Of a stretch of 64,000 nt of DNA, positions 24,081 to 34,806 are shown in pieces; positions within the stretch are counted from its first letter, which is position 1; each line of letters begins with the position of its first letter. The notes under the pieces were generated by a model. It saw only the letters and a list, made by a program, of their open reading frames with translations, had not been told where the DNA came from and ran no database searches. The translations under genes were made by a program, and so were the position numbers. Source of the DNA: Cryptomeria japonica. Its lineage: Eukaryota; Streptophyta; Pinopsida; Cupressales; Cupressaceae. The stretch spans positions 19,842,260-19,906,259 of the forward strand of contig NC_081409.1 of assembly GCF_030272615.1 (NCBI RefSeq). Reading direction: 5' to 3'.

Positions 24081-25450
24081 GTGTGAGGTATCCTTTGTAA
24101 CTTAAGCTTACTCATTGCCTCTTCTAACACAATGTTTGTTGACCCTGAATCAATGATCACTTTGCAAACTTTGTCCATAATCTTGCATTTGATCCTAAAT
24201 AATGACCTCCTTTGGCTAGGCTCTTCTCTGATAGGTTATTTTATCAAAGTTTTTCTTATTATCAAGTTGTCACCTACCTCTGATTCTAGGGCAACCTCTA
24301 AAGTCTTGCTGCTTGAAGTCTTTTCTTGAAGGTAGTTCACTCTCCTTTCACTATTCTATGATGATGGTCCCTTCTTTGGACACCTATATGTTGGATGAAA
24401 AAGTTTATTGCAATGGTAACACTCCATCGAGGTAAAATATGAGGAACCTCTACCTTGTCCACTAGACCTTCCTCTAAAACCACTATTTGACCCCCTTTCT
24501 CTATTGAATCCTCCTTTACTAGTGCCACTTTCTTGCTGCTCAATGAGTTTAGTCTCACATTGTGTTCTTTTCTCTGATTTTCTTCCTCCAAAGCCTCCCC
24601 TATGGCCTCTATTTTATTTTCCTCTACCCCTGCCCCTATTACAACTTGAATCATGCTTTCTTTTCAATTTTTCTTCCACTTTAAGGGTAAATTGATAGCT
24701 TTAATGAACTGTCTTTGGACTCATTAGACTAATTTCCTCTTGGATGTTCCACCGTAGTCCATTTAGGTATCTAGCAAATTTGAGACTTTCTTCTTCCACC
24801 GCATGAGATCTAAGGCTAATTTTGTGAAACTTCTCTATATAACCACTCACATCAAGGTCTTTTTGTCTTAGGTTTTGTCTCTTTCTCTGAATCTGCACTT
24901 CATAGTCATCAAGGAGATAGACTTCTTTGATTTTGACTAACATCCCTTTACAAGAAGAGATGGGTGTTTTACCCATTTTCTTTCTCTCATCCTGTAAAAA
25001 TTTCCACCATGTGAGAGTAGCTCCTCTCATCCTAGACTTGGCCACTTTAACTCTTTGGGCTTCAGTTATGCCTTCACACTCAAAATGTTTCTCCATGCCC
25101 TATATCCATTCTAGAACCACTTCTACTTCCATCTTACCAGTAAACAATGGCAATCCTTCTAGTGATTTGGCACTTAAGGCTTTCAATGCCTTTAGGAAAG
25201 GTTCTTGTTCTAATATAGGATTAGGTTCAGGTAATTTGCCTATCTCTTACACCTCTTTACCCTTCCATTCTTCTCCTTCAACCTTTACCAACACTTCATC
25301 TGCCTTGGTTTCAATCTCACCAAGCTTACTTTCCCATTCAATCAACTTTTCCTTTAGGAGTCTATTCTCTTCCTGCTGATCATCCACTTTCTTTACCAAC
25401 TTTGCATTGGTCACCATAGTGTTGTCTCCTACAGATTCCATTGAGGACAT
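24081..25450 (-). pseudogene. Gypsy2 gag and protease 5' part
   Basis: Minus strand, probable ATG at 25450 (MSSMESVGDNT). The N-terminus is a predicted coiled coil (about 25247-25420). The capsid core follows at 24701-25096 (VAKSRMRGATLTWWKFLQDE), then a K/E- and G/R-rich stretch. A complete CCHC knuckle (C-X2-C-X4-H-X4-C) lies at 24380-24421. The protease motif DSGST begins at 24151 and is cut at 24081 by the F1 solo LTR. Stops and frame changes occur near 25245, 25100 and 24660. Confidence 0.88.
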
Positions 25451-25475
25451 CTACTCACCTAGCCCAAATCTTATA

Positions 25476-25488
25476 GGCTTTGATACCA
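25476..25488 (-). other. Gypsy2 primer-binding site
   Basis: Minus strand TGGTATCAAAGCC, three bases from the LTR edge at 25492; one base away from the Gypsy1 site. Confidence 0.88.
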
Positions 25489-25491
25489 ATT

Positions 25492-27103
25492 TGATAGGGC
25501 TTACCTAGCTTGCCCACACTTCACCTAGTTGGTGTTGCTCAATCACACCAACCTCACCAGGTTTAGCTATACTCCAAGACCTCCACATCCTTCCCAATCT
25601 CTTCTAGGACTTTCTCTTTTCCAATCTCAAGGTGTTTTCTATAAGTGTTTGACTAGGAACCCTACCATTTCAAAGTGTTTCCCATATGCTCAATATTCTA
25701 TCTTGACAACAACTTGTCAATTTTACCCCCATACTATTGTGAGTCATTACAGAGGTGTGGAGGTGGCATTTACCATGCAATGAATTTTATTTTTCCCATT
25801 TGTGGTTTTGCATTCACTATTTTTCTTACCGATTTGACCAATTTGCCTAGAAATAGGGCTACAAGGATGAGCCCTTATTAGGCCTCCAAAATCTGGTTTT
25901 CAAGGGTTTAGAGGGAATTAGTCCAAAAGACCCTACAACAAGGCTTATTTTTCTTCAAACACTCACCCAAGACTAAGAGATTTTGTTGGTTTTGGTCTTC
26001 CAACTCGCCGTACAATGCCCTGACCCAAAAATGAGGGTTTGGTAGGGTTTTTAGGCCTTTAACTGGTAGTGACTGTTCAAGTTTGAGAAGTGGGAATCTA
26101 GATGGATTGTCAAGGTTTCTCCTTGATACTGCAAATATGTATGGACCTCATGAATCATCCCAAATGGATTGGCCGAGGTGTGGTTTTCATCTTTGCACTA
26201 TGCACCCAATTTTCACCCTGTCTTCTCTAGCCGGGTTGCTCTTGGACTCGCTTAGAACAAGGTGATAACCATGTTAATCTCCACTTCCAGAACTCCTCCC
26301 TAAATATTTACACTATAAAATGGGTTTCCTTCCATGTCCCAATAGGCCGTGATGGTAGCACAGAGGGATTTTATGGGGCAACCATTTTACATGAAATTAC
26401 TATTTACAAGCCAAAACTAGTTGATTGGAAACAAAACAAAGAAAGTACTAACACACACTAACTAAAAAGAATCAAATGAATCAAATGACACTAGAACACA
26501 CCAAATAACTACAATCCAAGACTATATCAATGGATTCAATCCATTTGTATTCACATTTTAAGAAAAATAAGCCAAAAATAGTGATAATAGTCCGAAAATG
26601 AGTAGTTTCAGATTGTCAATCATACAAAATCAAACTTCCAACCTTGGTAACCATGCAAGAGGAGGTTTAAATAGTCTTCTTCATGTGAGGAGGAATTATA
26701 GGGCATTTTTCTATCCCTAAATCTACCACTAAGCTCTTTTAGGACAAAAGTTGTCATGACAACTTTTTTCAACTTTCCACATTTTGCTTTGCCAACCTAA
26801 GAAACCTAGTTCAAGTCATTACTCATGAATTTTTAAGCATTCCTAAGGAAATTATAAACCTCTCTAATACTCACACCAAGTTATGCCACTTTTGACCATC
26901 AAGAAGGTCACTTCAACTACTCAAACTACTACCTAATCACAAAGTGCAAACCTAGGAGGAAAACCAACTCAACTAGGCCTACACTTGACTCACACACCTT
27001 GGACCGTCCTGGAGTCCTTATTAGGAACCTGACTTGGCTAAGGTTAGTACAAGCCAAAATTGTAGAACGAATATGAGCCTAAGTCCTAGGTGCTCCTACA
27101 TGA
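25492..27103 (-). repeat. Gypsy2 5' LTR (right copy)
   Basis: 1,612 bp. On the minus strand it now begins TCATGTAGGAGC, where the other copy begins TGGTGCAAGAGC, so the terminal TG has mutated. The GTTTT duplication follows at 27104-27108. Confidence 0.9.
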
Positions 27104-27108
27104 GTTTT

Positions 27109-28313
27109 ATTATTGTCCCAAGTTGCCATCAGAAGTGAGAAGGTTTGTAGAGCAATGTACCATCTGTCAAAGAGAAAAAGGAACCTAAAGTAATGCAGGT
27201 CTATATCAACCCTTGGTCATACCTCAGAGGCCTTGGGAATGTTTGAGCATGGATTTTGTGTTAGGCTTGCCTAGGACCCCAAGAGGATTTGATAGTGTGT
27301 ATGTGGTGGTAGATAGGTTCAGCAAAATGGCACTTTTCATACCTTGCAAGAGCACCAATGATGCCACCTATATTGCAGGCCTCTTATTGAAGGAGATAGT
27401 CAGAATTCATGGTCTACCAATCAGCATTGTTAGTGATAGATGTGAAGTTTTTGAGACACTTTGGAGGAAGTTGGGCACCAAGTTATCTTTTTCATCTGCC
27501 TATAATCCTCAATCAAATGGTTAGATAGAGGTAGTCAACCGATCATTAGGTAACTTTCTAAGATGTCTTACCAAACAACATGGGCAGACTTGGGATCTAA
27601 TACTTGAACAGGCAGAATATGCATATAATGACTCAGTGAACCATTGCAGAGGTAAAATTCCTTTTGAGATATTGTTTGGATTCCATCCTAGGGGAATATT
27701 AGAGCTCAGAGATCTCAGTTCAATGGCACCCAAGAGTGCACAAGGGGAGAACTTTAAAGAAGGTATTAAAGAGGTGCATGATAAGGTAAGGAAGTCCTTA
27801 CAACAAAAATCTGAGTAGTATAAGGTTCAAGATGATAAAACAAGAAGGAAGGTACAATTTAAAGTAGGAGACTTAGTGCTGGCATATCTTAGGAAGGAGA
27901 GACTTCGAAAAGGGCAGCCTATCAATCTCATGATGAAGAAAATTGGACCTCTCAAGGTGGTGCACAAGTATGGGCAAAATGCATATGAGGTTGAACTTCC
28001 TCCTAAATTGGGGATATCTCCTATTTTTAATGTATGTGATCTCTATCCATACAAGGGAGAGTCACCAACAAATCAAAAAGACATGCCAACACTGGTTCAT
28101 GAAGATTGGATAAAGGATTTTCCACTTAATCAACCGGTTGTGTTAGAGAGTATCTTGGATACGAAGATAGTAAAGAAGACAAGGAAATGAGTCTGCAAGC
28201 ACTATCTTGTCAAGTTTAAAGGGTTACCTGATTCAGATGCCATGTGGATGTCAAAGGAAGATATACTTCAATATGGAGTGGAGATTGTAGACCTTATAAC
28301 TCAAGGGAGTTGA
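27109..28313 (+). pseudogene. Gypsy1 integrase 3' part with chromodomain
   Basis: Continuation of Gypsy1 pol after the Gypsy2 insertion. It starts with the rest of the H2C2 region (about 27109-27190). The integrase core follows with [11 protein letters not shown] (about 27248), SIVSDR (about 27423), then a short deletion before FETLWRKLG. The YNPQSNG stretch (about 27500) has Asn where related elements have Asp, and a stop at 27523. The third acidic residue lies in EVVNRSL (about 27530). The C-terminal part (27876-28190) is open. A TGA after KKTRK splits the chromodomain (HYLVKFKGLPDSDAMW, about 28200-28250). The final TGA is at 28311-28313. Confidence 0.9.
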
Positions 28314-28334
28314 ATTCTTTGACCCAAGGGAGTA

Positions 28335-29959
28335 TAGTGCAAGGCACCTGGCACTCCAAGTTGAAAGATTTTGTTTTCTTTCAAGTTTGTGTGTTATCTT
28401 TGTGATGTAATAATTGACCAATCATTTAGGACTTAGTAGATCTATGGTTGAGTTGTCCAAGGTTTGGTTTGAGTCAATTGTGTTCAGGATGCTGACAGCC
28501 TGAGAAGTGAGATGCTTAGGTAGTTCACAGGTAAAGTACTCCAAATGAATTCATTCATGTATTAGTGGTCAATTTTTTTGTGTTTAGGTCTTATAGGGTG
28601 TTTGAGGACCTTCAGGACTCTTAAAATACATTAGAATGCAAAATTGCATCCTGGAGCCAACAGTTGTAAAAAACTGCTGAGCAACATTTTGCAATTTCTT
28701 GCAAAAGTTGCATTTTTGGTTATAGGCATTAAAAGTTGGTTGAACCAAATAAAAAAGGGGCATAAAATCCAAAATTCACTTCATTGTACATGTTGGAGGA
28801 TTGGAAATGAAAGAGAAAGTTTTTGATTTGTGAAGCAACCTTGTTTCTACCGATTTTTGACAGTTTTTGACTTGTTTTTCATTGCTTGTACGGTCCAGTA
28901 TGGACTATATGGTGTAAAATAATTTCCATTCTTGAGTGTTCATTGTATTTTCTTTCATTAAAGTTTATTTTTAGGTTTGATTGTCCTAGGTTGCATAGAT
29001 TTCTTTCATTCTTTGCAACTAGGTACAAAACCCTTGCATGTAGGGTTTAAGAGCAAGAAAATGGCTCTAACCTAGGCATTCTTTGATGGCGCATGTTGAA
29101 ATCACTAAGAATGATAGGTTAGGGTCTTTACATAGCTTTAGGATAGGATTTGTAGTTTTTCAATTCTTTTTGGAGGAGAAACAATGAATCCCTAGGCTCA
29201 CTACTGGGAGTAGGCGAGTTAGGAAAACAAGAAAAGTGTGATTGATGAGCACATGGGGATTGGTGCAGGACCAAGTGTCATATGAATGGAAATACCTCTG
29301 AGTGCCCTTGAATATTCCTACATTGTTTAGAGAAGGATATTTTACTAGTGAATAGTTTTAGACCCACCTTGCCAAGTCACTCGACGAGGCCTAAACCGTA
29401 CAAAATAGTGTAGCATTGGAAATCCCACTTGTACAAATAACCCAGATGCACTTTTCTAGTATGGTCTGTAACTTCCAAAATGGTACTCTAATCGATGATT
29501 TATTTTTATCCTTGTTTGGGACTTTTTCAAACTAAGATCCTAAAACTGCCAGGGGAGGGCTAATGCAATTAGGCTATTTTAGAACCGGTAGAGACCTAGA
29601 AAGGTTAGGAAGCTAAAGTGATGGGTTTTGTGAGCCTAAAGCCTCAAAATACCTCAAAGACACCTAATAGATGCATTAGGAACCCATTGGGGGTGGTTGT
29701 GTGTTGATATCCTTGCACGAGTCATTGGAGCCTGAAGAAGAGTGTGAGTGCTTGAGGTGACAACCTCAAGGAGTGGAGTTGATTGTCCATAAACCATTGG
29801 CTATACCTAGGAGGCAAGTCAAGAAGGTTCAGAACTTGGAGGTCTCATTATCATAAGCCCTACTAAGTTCCATAGGAAGGACTTGAGTAGTTGAAGGGTT
29901 GAGTAGGACAAGTCACTCAAGAAGGTGTATTGAACCAAGCTCCAAGACTCTCTGCATCA
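28335..29959 (+). repeat. Gypsy1 3' LTR
   Basis: 1,625 bp, starting TAGTGCAAGGCACC (the terminal TG has become TA) and ending CTGCATCA. The polypurine tract CCCAAGGGAGTA (28323-28334) precedes it and the GAAAT duplication follows it. Confidence 0.92.
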
Positions 29960-29964
29960 GAAAT

Positions 29965-30894
29965 TATGGGCACAAACATCTAAAAGAAAACCGGTCATGA
30001 GGAAATTTTTCATGACTTAGGAAATGTTTTTTTTATCTAACCTAGTTGACCACTACTTAATATTTAAGGAAAGAAATGGCCCCAACCATGATAGATGACC
30101 CTTGGCTTTAAGTGAGAAAAAGTAATAGTGAAATATATCATTTCTAGGGTTTTCTTCACAAAATGTAAGAAACTTTGATAAACCCTAAACCCTAGACCTT
30201 GGATCGTTCACAGAGGATACAAATAAAACCTGTAAATCAATATTTTAGGCTCAAAATTAAAATTTTCATGCAATCAATTTTCAAAGCTATCACTTCCAAC
30301 ACTTTGAATTCCAGTTTGAGCCTAAAATTCTCATCTATCAACTCCTTGTTGTAAAGATTTAGCAAATGTGAGCTTCCTAATTCTCAAGATTGCAATGAGT
30401 ATAAACCCTAATATCTTTGATATGCAAAACACTCTATGGAATTAATGAAAATGCACTTTGCAGGTCTACTTCAACAGATAAAAATGGATGCTTCTTAAAA
30501 TTGGGTCAGTCTCTTTCATTAATATCGACAACTAGAGGAGTATCCATTTCTTGAATTCTTGATTTGAATTTTTTTTGTAGAAAATACCATACTTGTTGGA
30601 TTAGGGTTTTGCATGGGAATCTTCTTCATGCTTTAATCTCTCTAAATATTTTCAAAGAGCACACTCCTTCTCTTTTCTCAAATACAAAGTGAAAAGTGAA
30701 GAAGCAAAGTCCCCTTTTATCACTTACATATCTAACTTTTAGGGTGCAATAAATGTGTTTTGCCCTAAACCTTCCGGATATTCTTCTTTCACATATTGCT
30801 CTATGAATTTCATCTATTGATCTTCATTATTGCTCAAATTATTTCAAAGATCACTTCAAATCATCTACAATTCCCTAATACAACTTTGTCAACA
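29965..30894. other. Gene-free AT-rich stretch
   Basis: Right flank of the Gypsy1 insertion; it would be continuous with the sequence ending at 11480. No coding frame or known repeat is recognisable. A two-unit telomere-like run (AAACCCTAAACCCTAG) lies at about 30180-30195. It may be an old LTR, but I see no partner copy. Confidence 0.35.
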
Positions 30895-30970
30895 TGTTGG
30901 ATTCAAGTACCATCTTCCACGAGGGGCATAGGATTTTCATGAAAACTCCCCCTAGGCAAGAGGCCTTAAA

Positions 30971-32193
30971 TCAATTCTTAGATGAATTTCTAGCACCAAA
31001 TTCAGGTGCAGATCCATTCCCTACATTAGTATCACTCTTCTTCACCCATGTCTTCATTTCATTCCTGATTTCATCCACTTTTTTTTTTCCTTTATCATCT
31101 TCCTGCACATTCTTGTTCCTATTTGCTGAACCATTCCTATTCACATTTTTGCTTCTGCAGAATCTTGCAATGTGACTGAATTTGTTGCAATTGAAGCAAA
31201 CAACATTACCTTGTATAGGCCTGAAATTCACTTGATTTCCTCTTGATCTATACTGGTTAGCAATGTGTCCGAACCTACCACATGCATAACATCTAATATT
31301 CCTTCTATTGAAAGAGTTATTCATTATACTTCTGCAATCATTTGATTATTTCCATATTTATTGCATTTGAAACATTGACTAGAGAAATATGGACCATTAT
31401 GATTCATCCTATTTCTTCATTGAATTACTTTATGGCCAAATTTATTGCAAACAAAATAATTTCCACTGAACTTTTGAGCATTAGGTTGTCTTACTTGAGA
31501 GCTTTCAGTTTTGTTCTTTTGATTTGTTGATTTAGGATTGCTTTGACTAGATCTAGACATTTAACCTTTCTCAAATCCAAGAACTCGCTTGTCATCTTTA
31601 CTCTTTTGGCTTCCAAGCATTTCATCAAGATTAGCTGAGCTAATCTCAAAATTCTCCTTGTACTCATTTACGGTAGCAAGTTCATCCCTAAGAATGACAA
31701 TCTGCCTTTCAAGCTCTTCCTCATTGTTTTTGGATTGTTGTAGTTCAAGCTTTAGCTGATCATTCTCACAATTAAGTCTATAACATTCGTCAGATCTATC
31801 TTTCAAGGACTGATCAAGATTCTCCTCATTCTTCTTCCTTTCTTCAATCTCCTTTATCAACCTCATCACAATAGATTCCATCTCATACTTCAAGGCTACA
31901 TTTTCTTTTGCAAGTTTCCCAGATTCTTTTGATCTTTCCTTTAAGGCTTGATTTAGGTGACCATCTTCTATGCATTTTATTCCCTTCTCTTTCAGCTTCT
32001 CACAAAGTTCCTTTATGTTCTCCCTGGACTTGTTTAGTTTATCTTTCAATGATTGAATGAAGCTCTTAGCATCCTTAAGACTTCCTTGCAATTCTTGGAC
32101 TTCAACTTTGGACTCATCAAGATCATCTAGTACAACTAGGAGTTGATGTTGAAGACCACCAGAATCCATTGAGTCATCTTTCCGAATATTCAT
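30971..32193 (-). pseudogene. F5 coiled-coil, multi-zinc-knuckle gag-like gene
   Basis: Probable start ATG at 32193 (MNIRKDD) or 32169 (MDSGG). The first about 200 residues are open and rich in K, E, L and N with heptad spacing, a long coiled coil. A knuckle-rich region follows (31540-31100): a degenerate FVCNKFGHK unit, then CFKCNKYG (about 31365), CYACGRFGHIANQY (about 31290) and CFNCNKFSHIARFC (about 31200). The tail is K/E-rich and ends at 30971. Stops and frame changes lie between 31325 and 31560. Compare F3 (53215-54381) and F6 (55758-56874), which have the same layout. A role as nucleocapsid/capsid-like protein is inferred from the zinc knuckles and its place after the primer site. Confidence 0.75.
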
Positions 32194-32237
32194 CAAGTTG
32201 TTAAAATTCCTCCGAGGAACTAGGCTCTGATACCAAT

Positions 32238-32956
32238 TGTTGGAATCAAGGAGCATGGAGAGGGAGGGGGGTGAATGAGCGATCTACAATTTTTAACTTT
32301 ACTTAACTGCTCATTCAACCACTTAATGCATATGAACAAAAGAAAGATGCAAAAACATAAAGAAAATAACCACAACACCATAAGACCAAGATTTTTGTAT
32401 GTGGAAACCTGGTTAAGGGAAAAACCATGGTGGGGATGAACCCACAATATAAATATACTCTGTAGAAGTATAGAAATATTACAGAGGGGAATGTACATGT
32501 ATTCAAGCACATTGCCTAGAGTTCAATGTTCAAATTAAGAAGGCTCACTATCTATAAATCTATTACAATAGATTACTGAAGTATATGAACTAAAAAGAAG
32601 CATCTACAAATGCTTGATGATAGTTTCGGTTAAGCTCAATAATGACACTTTTCACACTCATATCAATCTTCTTTGTTTCACTGTTCTGTCACAAATCTAG
32701 AGCATAGATCTCTACCCTGTGCACGTGAAACTGTGCACAATTAATCACCAACACCTTTTGCATACTCAAAATGATCAATTAAATTGACCTTATATATCTG
32801 CAACATGAAATCATATCGGCTACATTTCGGCTTAAGGACATTTAACATATTCACCAAATGTGTATGAACTGTCGTCAAAATCCGATCTCAAATACTAATG
32901 CAGACCAAAAATAATTGTCCACATGCTTCCCAAATGTTGGCTATGTTGGAAATTGC
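32238..32956 (-). repeat. F5 5' LTR, truncated by F4
   Basis: Plus-strand start TGTTGGAATCAAGG. It shares with other families a block around GGGAAAAACCATGGTGG (near 32419-32435) and a C/G tract beside the primer site. A minus-strand TATA-like TATATAAG is near 32790. Confidence 0.75.
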
Positions 32957-32973
32957 TGTTGCTAGGATATGTT
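32957..32973 (+). repeat. F4 5' LTR, first 17 bp
   Basis: TGTTGCTAGGATATGTT. Its last 14 bases are repeated at 40786-40799 as the LINE target duplication, after which the LTR continues. The opposite LTR end (GTTGCTAACA, 42094-42103) gives the expected TG…CA ends. Confidence 0.75.
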
Positions 32974-33173
32974 CTGATTAATATGAAAAACAATTTTTAA
33001 GGACCCGAAACCTTTAACATAGGAGCATAAGATAGTTCATCAAAAAGTATCTAGACCAGCTTTGAAACAGCTTACAAAAAGGCTAGCAAAAAGGCCAATA
33101 AACCAAACAAAAAGCTAAAGAAAGGAACAACAAAGCAGAAAAACCAGAGAAAAGACAAAAAAACAAATAGCAA

Positions 33174-34806
33174 CTATAAAGACTTAAGAAGATCAGCCGC
33201 CTTATTGACCAGCTGGTCATACTTTGTCAAAGCAACTCTGAGTTCTTCCATATCGTTGTTTGGCTTCTTCTCCTTCTTTTTTCCTCTGGTCCTTGTTCTA
33301 GGTCCTTTCTCTTCTCCCATACCTTCAATGTCAAGTTGCAGCTCTAGCGAATCCTTCTCGTTCTCTAGTTTGTTGATGAGAATTTTGGTATTGTCAGTCG
33401 AGGCCTTTAGAATCCTATATCTTTGTTCAGCAATACTTTTGAGGCATTTGTTGTTAGTTTCTACCATTCTCTGGTCCGTAGCATTGTCATTGGTTTTTAT
33501 CTCTGTGAGCACCTTCTCAATTTGCTCAAACCTATGGTTGAAGGAATCTTTGACCTCTTCGGCTCTGGCAACAGTTTTACTCAAATCCTCAACATATTCT
33601 GCCATTGATTTGCCTTCACCAATACTGATTGTCTCCAGAATTTGGACCTTGTGGATCAGATTCTTATTATCCTCCACATCTTTCTTGTAGTTGTTAATTA
33701 ACCAATCGATGGTGTCCACAAAACCTTTCAAACCCTTAGTGGGAGGATTCGAAGGGGGGGTTTTCTCACTAGGATTGTCCTATTCATTTTTGGGGATGTC
33801 TCCACTAGTGATCTTATCGACATTTCCACCAACCCTCTGATCAAAACCTTCCCCTGTGATCTCCTCCTCCAATTTTTGGTCGATGTCGGGATCCTTTCTG
33901 TGTACTTTATCCTCCAACTCCATATCATAATCTTCCTGCCTCTTCTGTTTGTTCCTTATCTGAATGAAAGTTTTAGTTTTCTTTTTCCGAGGAGACTGGG
34001 GTTCATCCTTCTCAGAATCCTTAGAGACCTCCGAGGAGGAGGAGGAGGGGGAGCGGATCTGGAAAACCTTTTCTTTGGTTTTTTTCTTACCCTTCGAAGA
34101 GGAGGGCTTGGTACTCACCTATTTTTTTTCTTACCAATTTCAGCTTCAGAGTCTTCCAGACTCTTCTCTGACTCACTCATCGAATCACTTTAAGACTCCT
34201 CGCCCATAGAAAAAATAGAATCCAACCCATCCTCCTCAGACTCAGAGATAGAAGGCTAGGGATGGGAAATTTGGTTAGCTTTTAGATGGTCATAAATTAA
34301 CACCATAAGACCTTGATGCATGGTTGTATCACCCTTAGGGTTCTCTCTATGGGCTTTAATGGTAGCATTCATTGAACACATCAGAAAATATGGAATATTA
34401 ACTTTTGCATCATACCTGAAATAATTAAGCAAATAAAAATGATCTTCAAGGTGCCCTTCCTCTAGTTTTTGTAGAAAAAGTTAGTGATTGTGGCATCCCT
34501 CCCATGGAGCCTCTCCATAAACTTTGTAAACCCACCCTTATGCAAGATGTTCCAAATAACCTCTTTTTGTTTCCACTCCTTACAATTGATGGGTTCATAG
34601 CGGCATCTATTTCCTCCCATTTTTTTGCTTTTCAAAACAGAAGGTCGAGAGTTGTAGAGAGCTATAAGAAATAAATTTCTCGAAGCGACCACATATACCC
34701 AGAAAGCATGGGAAAATGTGGCATTTGTCTTGTAATAAATGGTACCGACATTATGATAATTACTAATAACCCTCCTATTAATCTCTTTAATCATTATTTT
34801 ATCCAT
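33174..34806 (-). pseudogene. LINE ORF3, unknown protein
   Basis: I do not recognise this protein. Its ATG (34806-34804) overlaps the ORF2 stop (TAA, 34801-34799) in the eight bases ATGGATAA. The N-terminal part (34806-34460) looks globular and rich in aromatic residues and cysteine (INRRVISNYHNVGTIYY; GGNRCRYEPINCKEWK). After a frame change it continues near 34430-34270 (FRYDAKVNIPYFLMC, NPKGDTTMHQGLMVLIYDH). A low-complexity S/K/E segment follows (34118-33780, about 110 residues). Last comes a 185-residue coiled-coil segment (33731-33174) ending in a basic KKKEKK patch and NKAADLLKSL. There are two frame changes and a few stops; total about 540 codons. It has no polymerase or nuclease motifs. 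A domain of plant mobile-element accessory proteins is possible, but I cannot show it. Confidence 0.65.

Larger units (their letters stand above)
16505..27103 (-). mobile_element. Gypsy2: Ty3/gypsy chromovirus inside Gypsy1
   Basis: LTRs at 16505-18042 and 25492-27103 flank a minus-strand gag-pol. The target duplication GTTTT is at 16500-16504 and 27104-27108. Reading minus, the LTR begins TGGTGCAAGAGCACC (left copy), close to the start of the Gypsy1 LTR (TGGTGTAGGGCACC), so the two families are related. It carries two later insertions: an F2 derivative (21056-22390) and an F1 solo LTR (22668-24075). Removing each insert with one duplication rejoins the protease-reverse transcriptase frame exactly. 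Confidence 0.92.
11486..29959 (+). mobile_element. Gypsy1: Ty3/gypsy chromovirus split by Gypsy2
   Basis: LTRs at 11486-13099 and 28335-29959 enclose gag, protease, reverse transcriptase, RNase H, integrase and a chromodomain, which is the Ty3/gypsy order. A perfect target duplication, GAAAT, flanks it (11481-11485 and 29960-29964). A 10.6 kb minus-strand gypsy lies inside its integrase at 16505-27103. Without that insert and one GTTTT duplication, Gypsy1 would be about 7.9 kb. Confidence 0.93.
30895..32956 (-). mobile_element. F5: gag-only LTR element, partial
   Basis: A minus-strand element with 5' LTR (32238-32956), primer site TGGTATCAGAGCC (32223-32235) and a coiled-coil/zinc-knuckle gene, but no polymerase in view. 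The LTR is cut at 32957 by the F4 copia, and its remainder would lie beyond 64,000. The left edge is uncertain: TGTTGGATTCAAG at 30895 resembles the first bases of the F5 LTR (TGTTGGAATCAAG), so a nearly fully deleted 3' LTR may end there. Related in layout to F3 and F6. Confidence 0.65.

Noticed and set aside
30180-30195. Telomere-like AAACCCTAAACCCTAG
   Set aside because: Only two units; too short for an interstitial telomere array and without flanking repeats.
33205-33690. 161-residue serine/leucine-rich plus-strand frame with membrane-like stretches
   Set aside because: It is the mirror of the LINE ORF3 coiled coil; antisense of K/E-rich coils often reads as S/F/L-rich.
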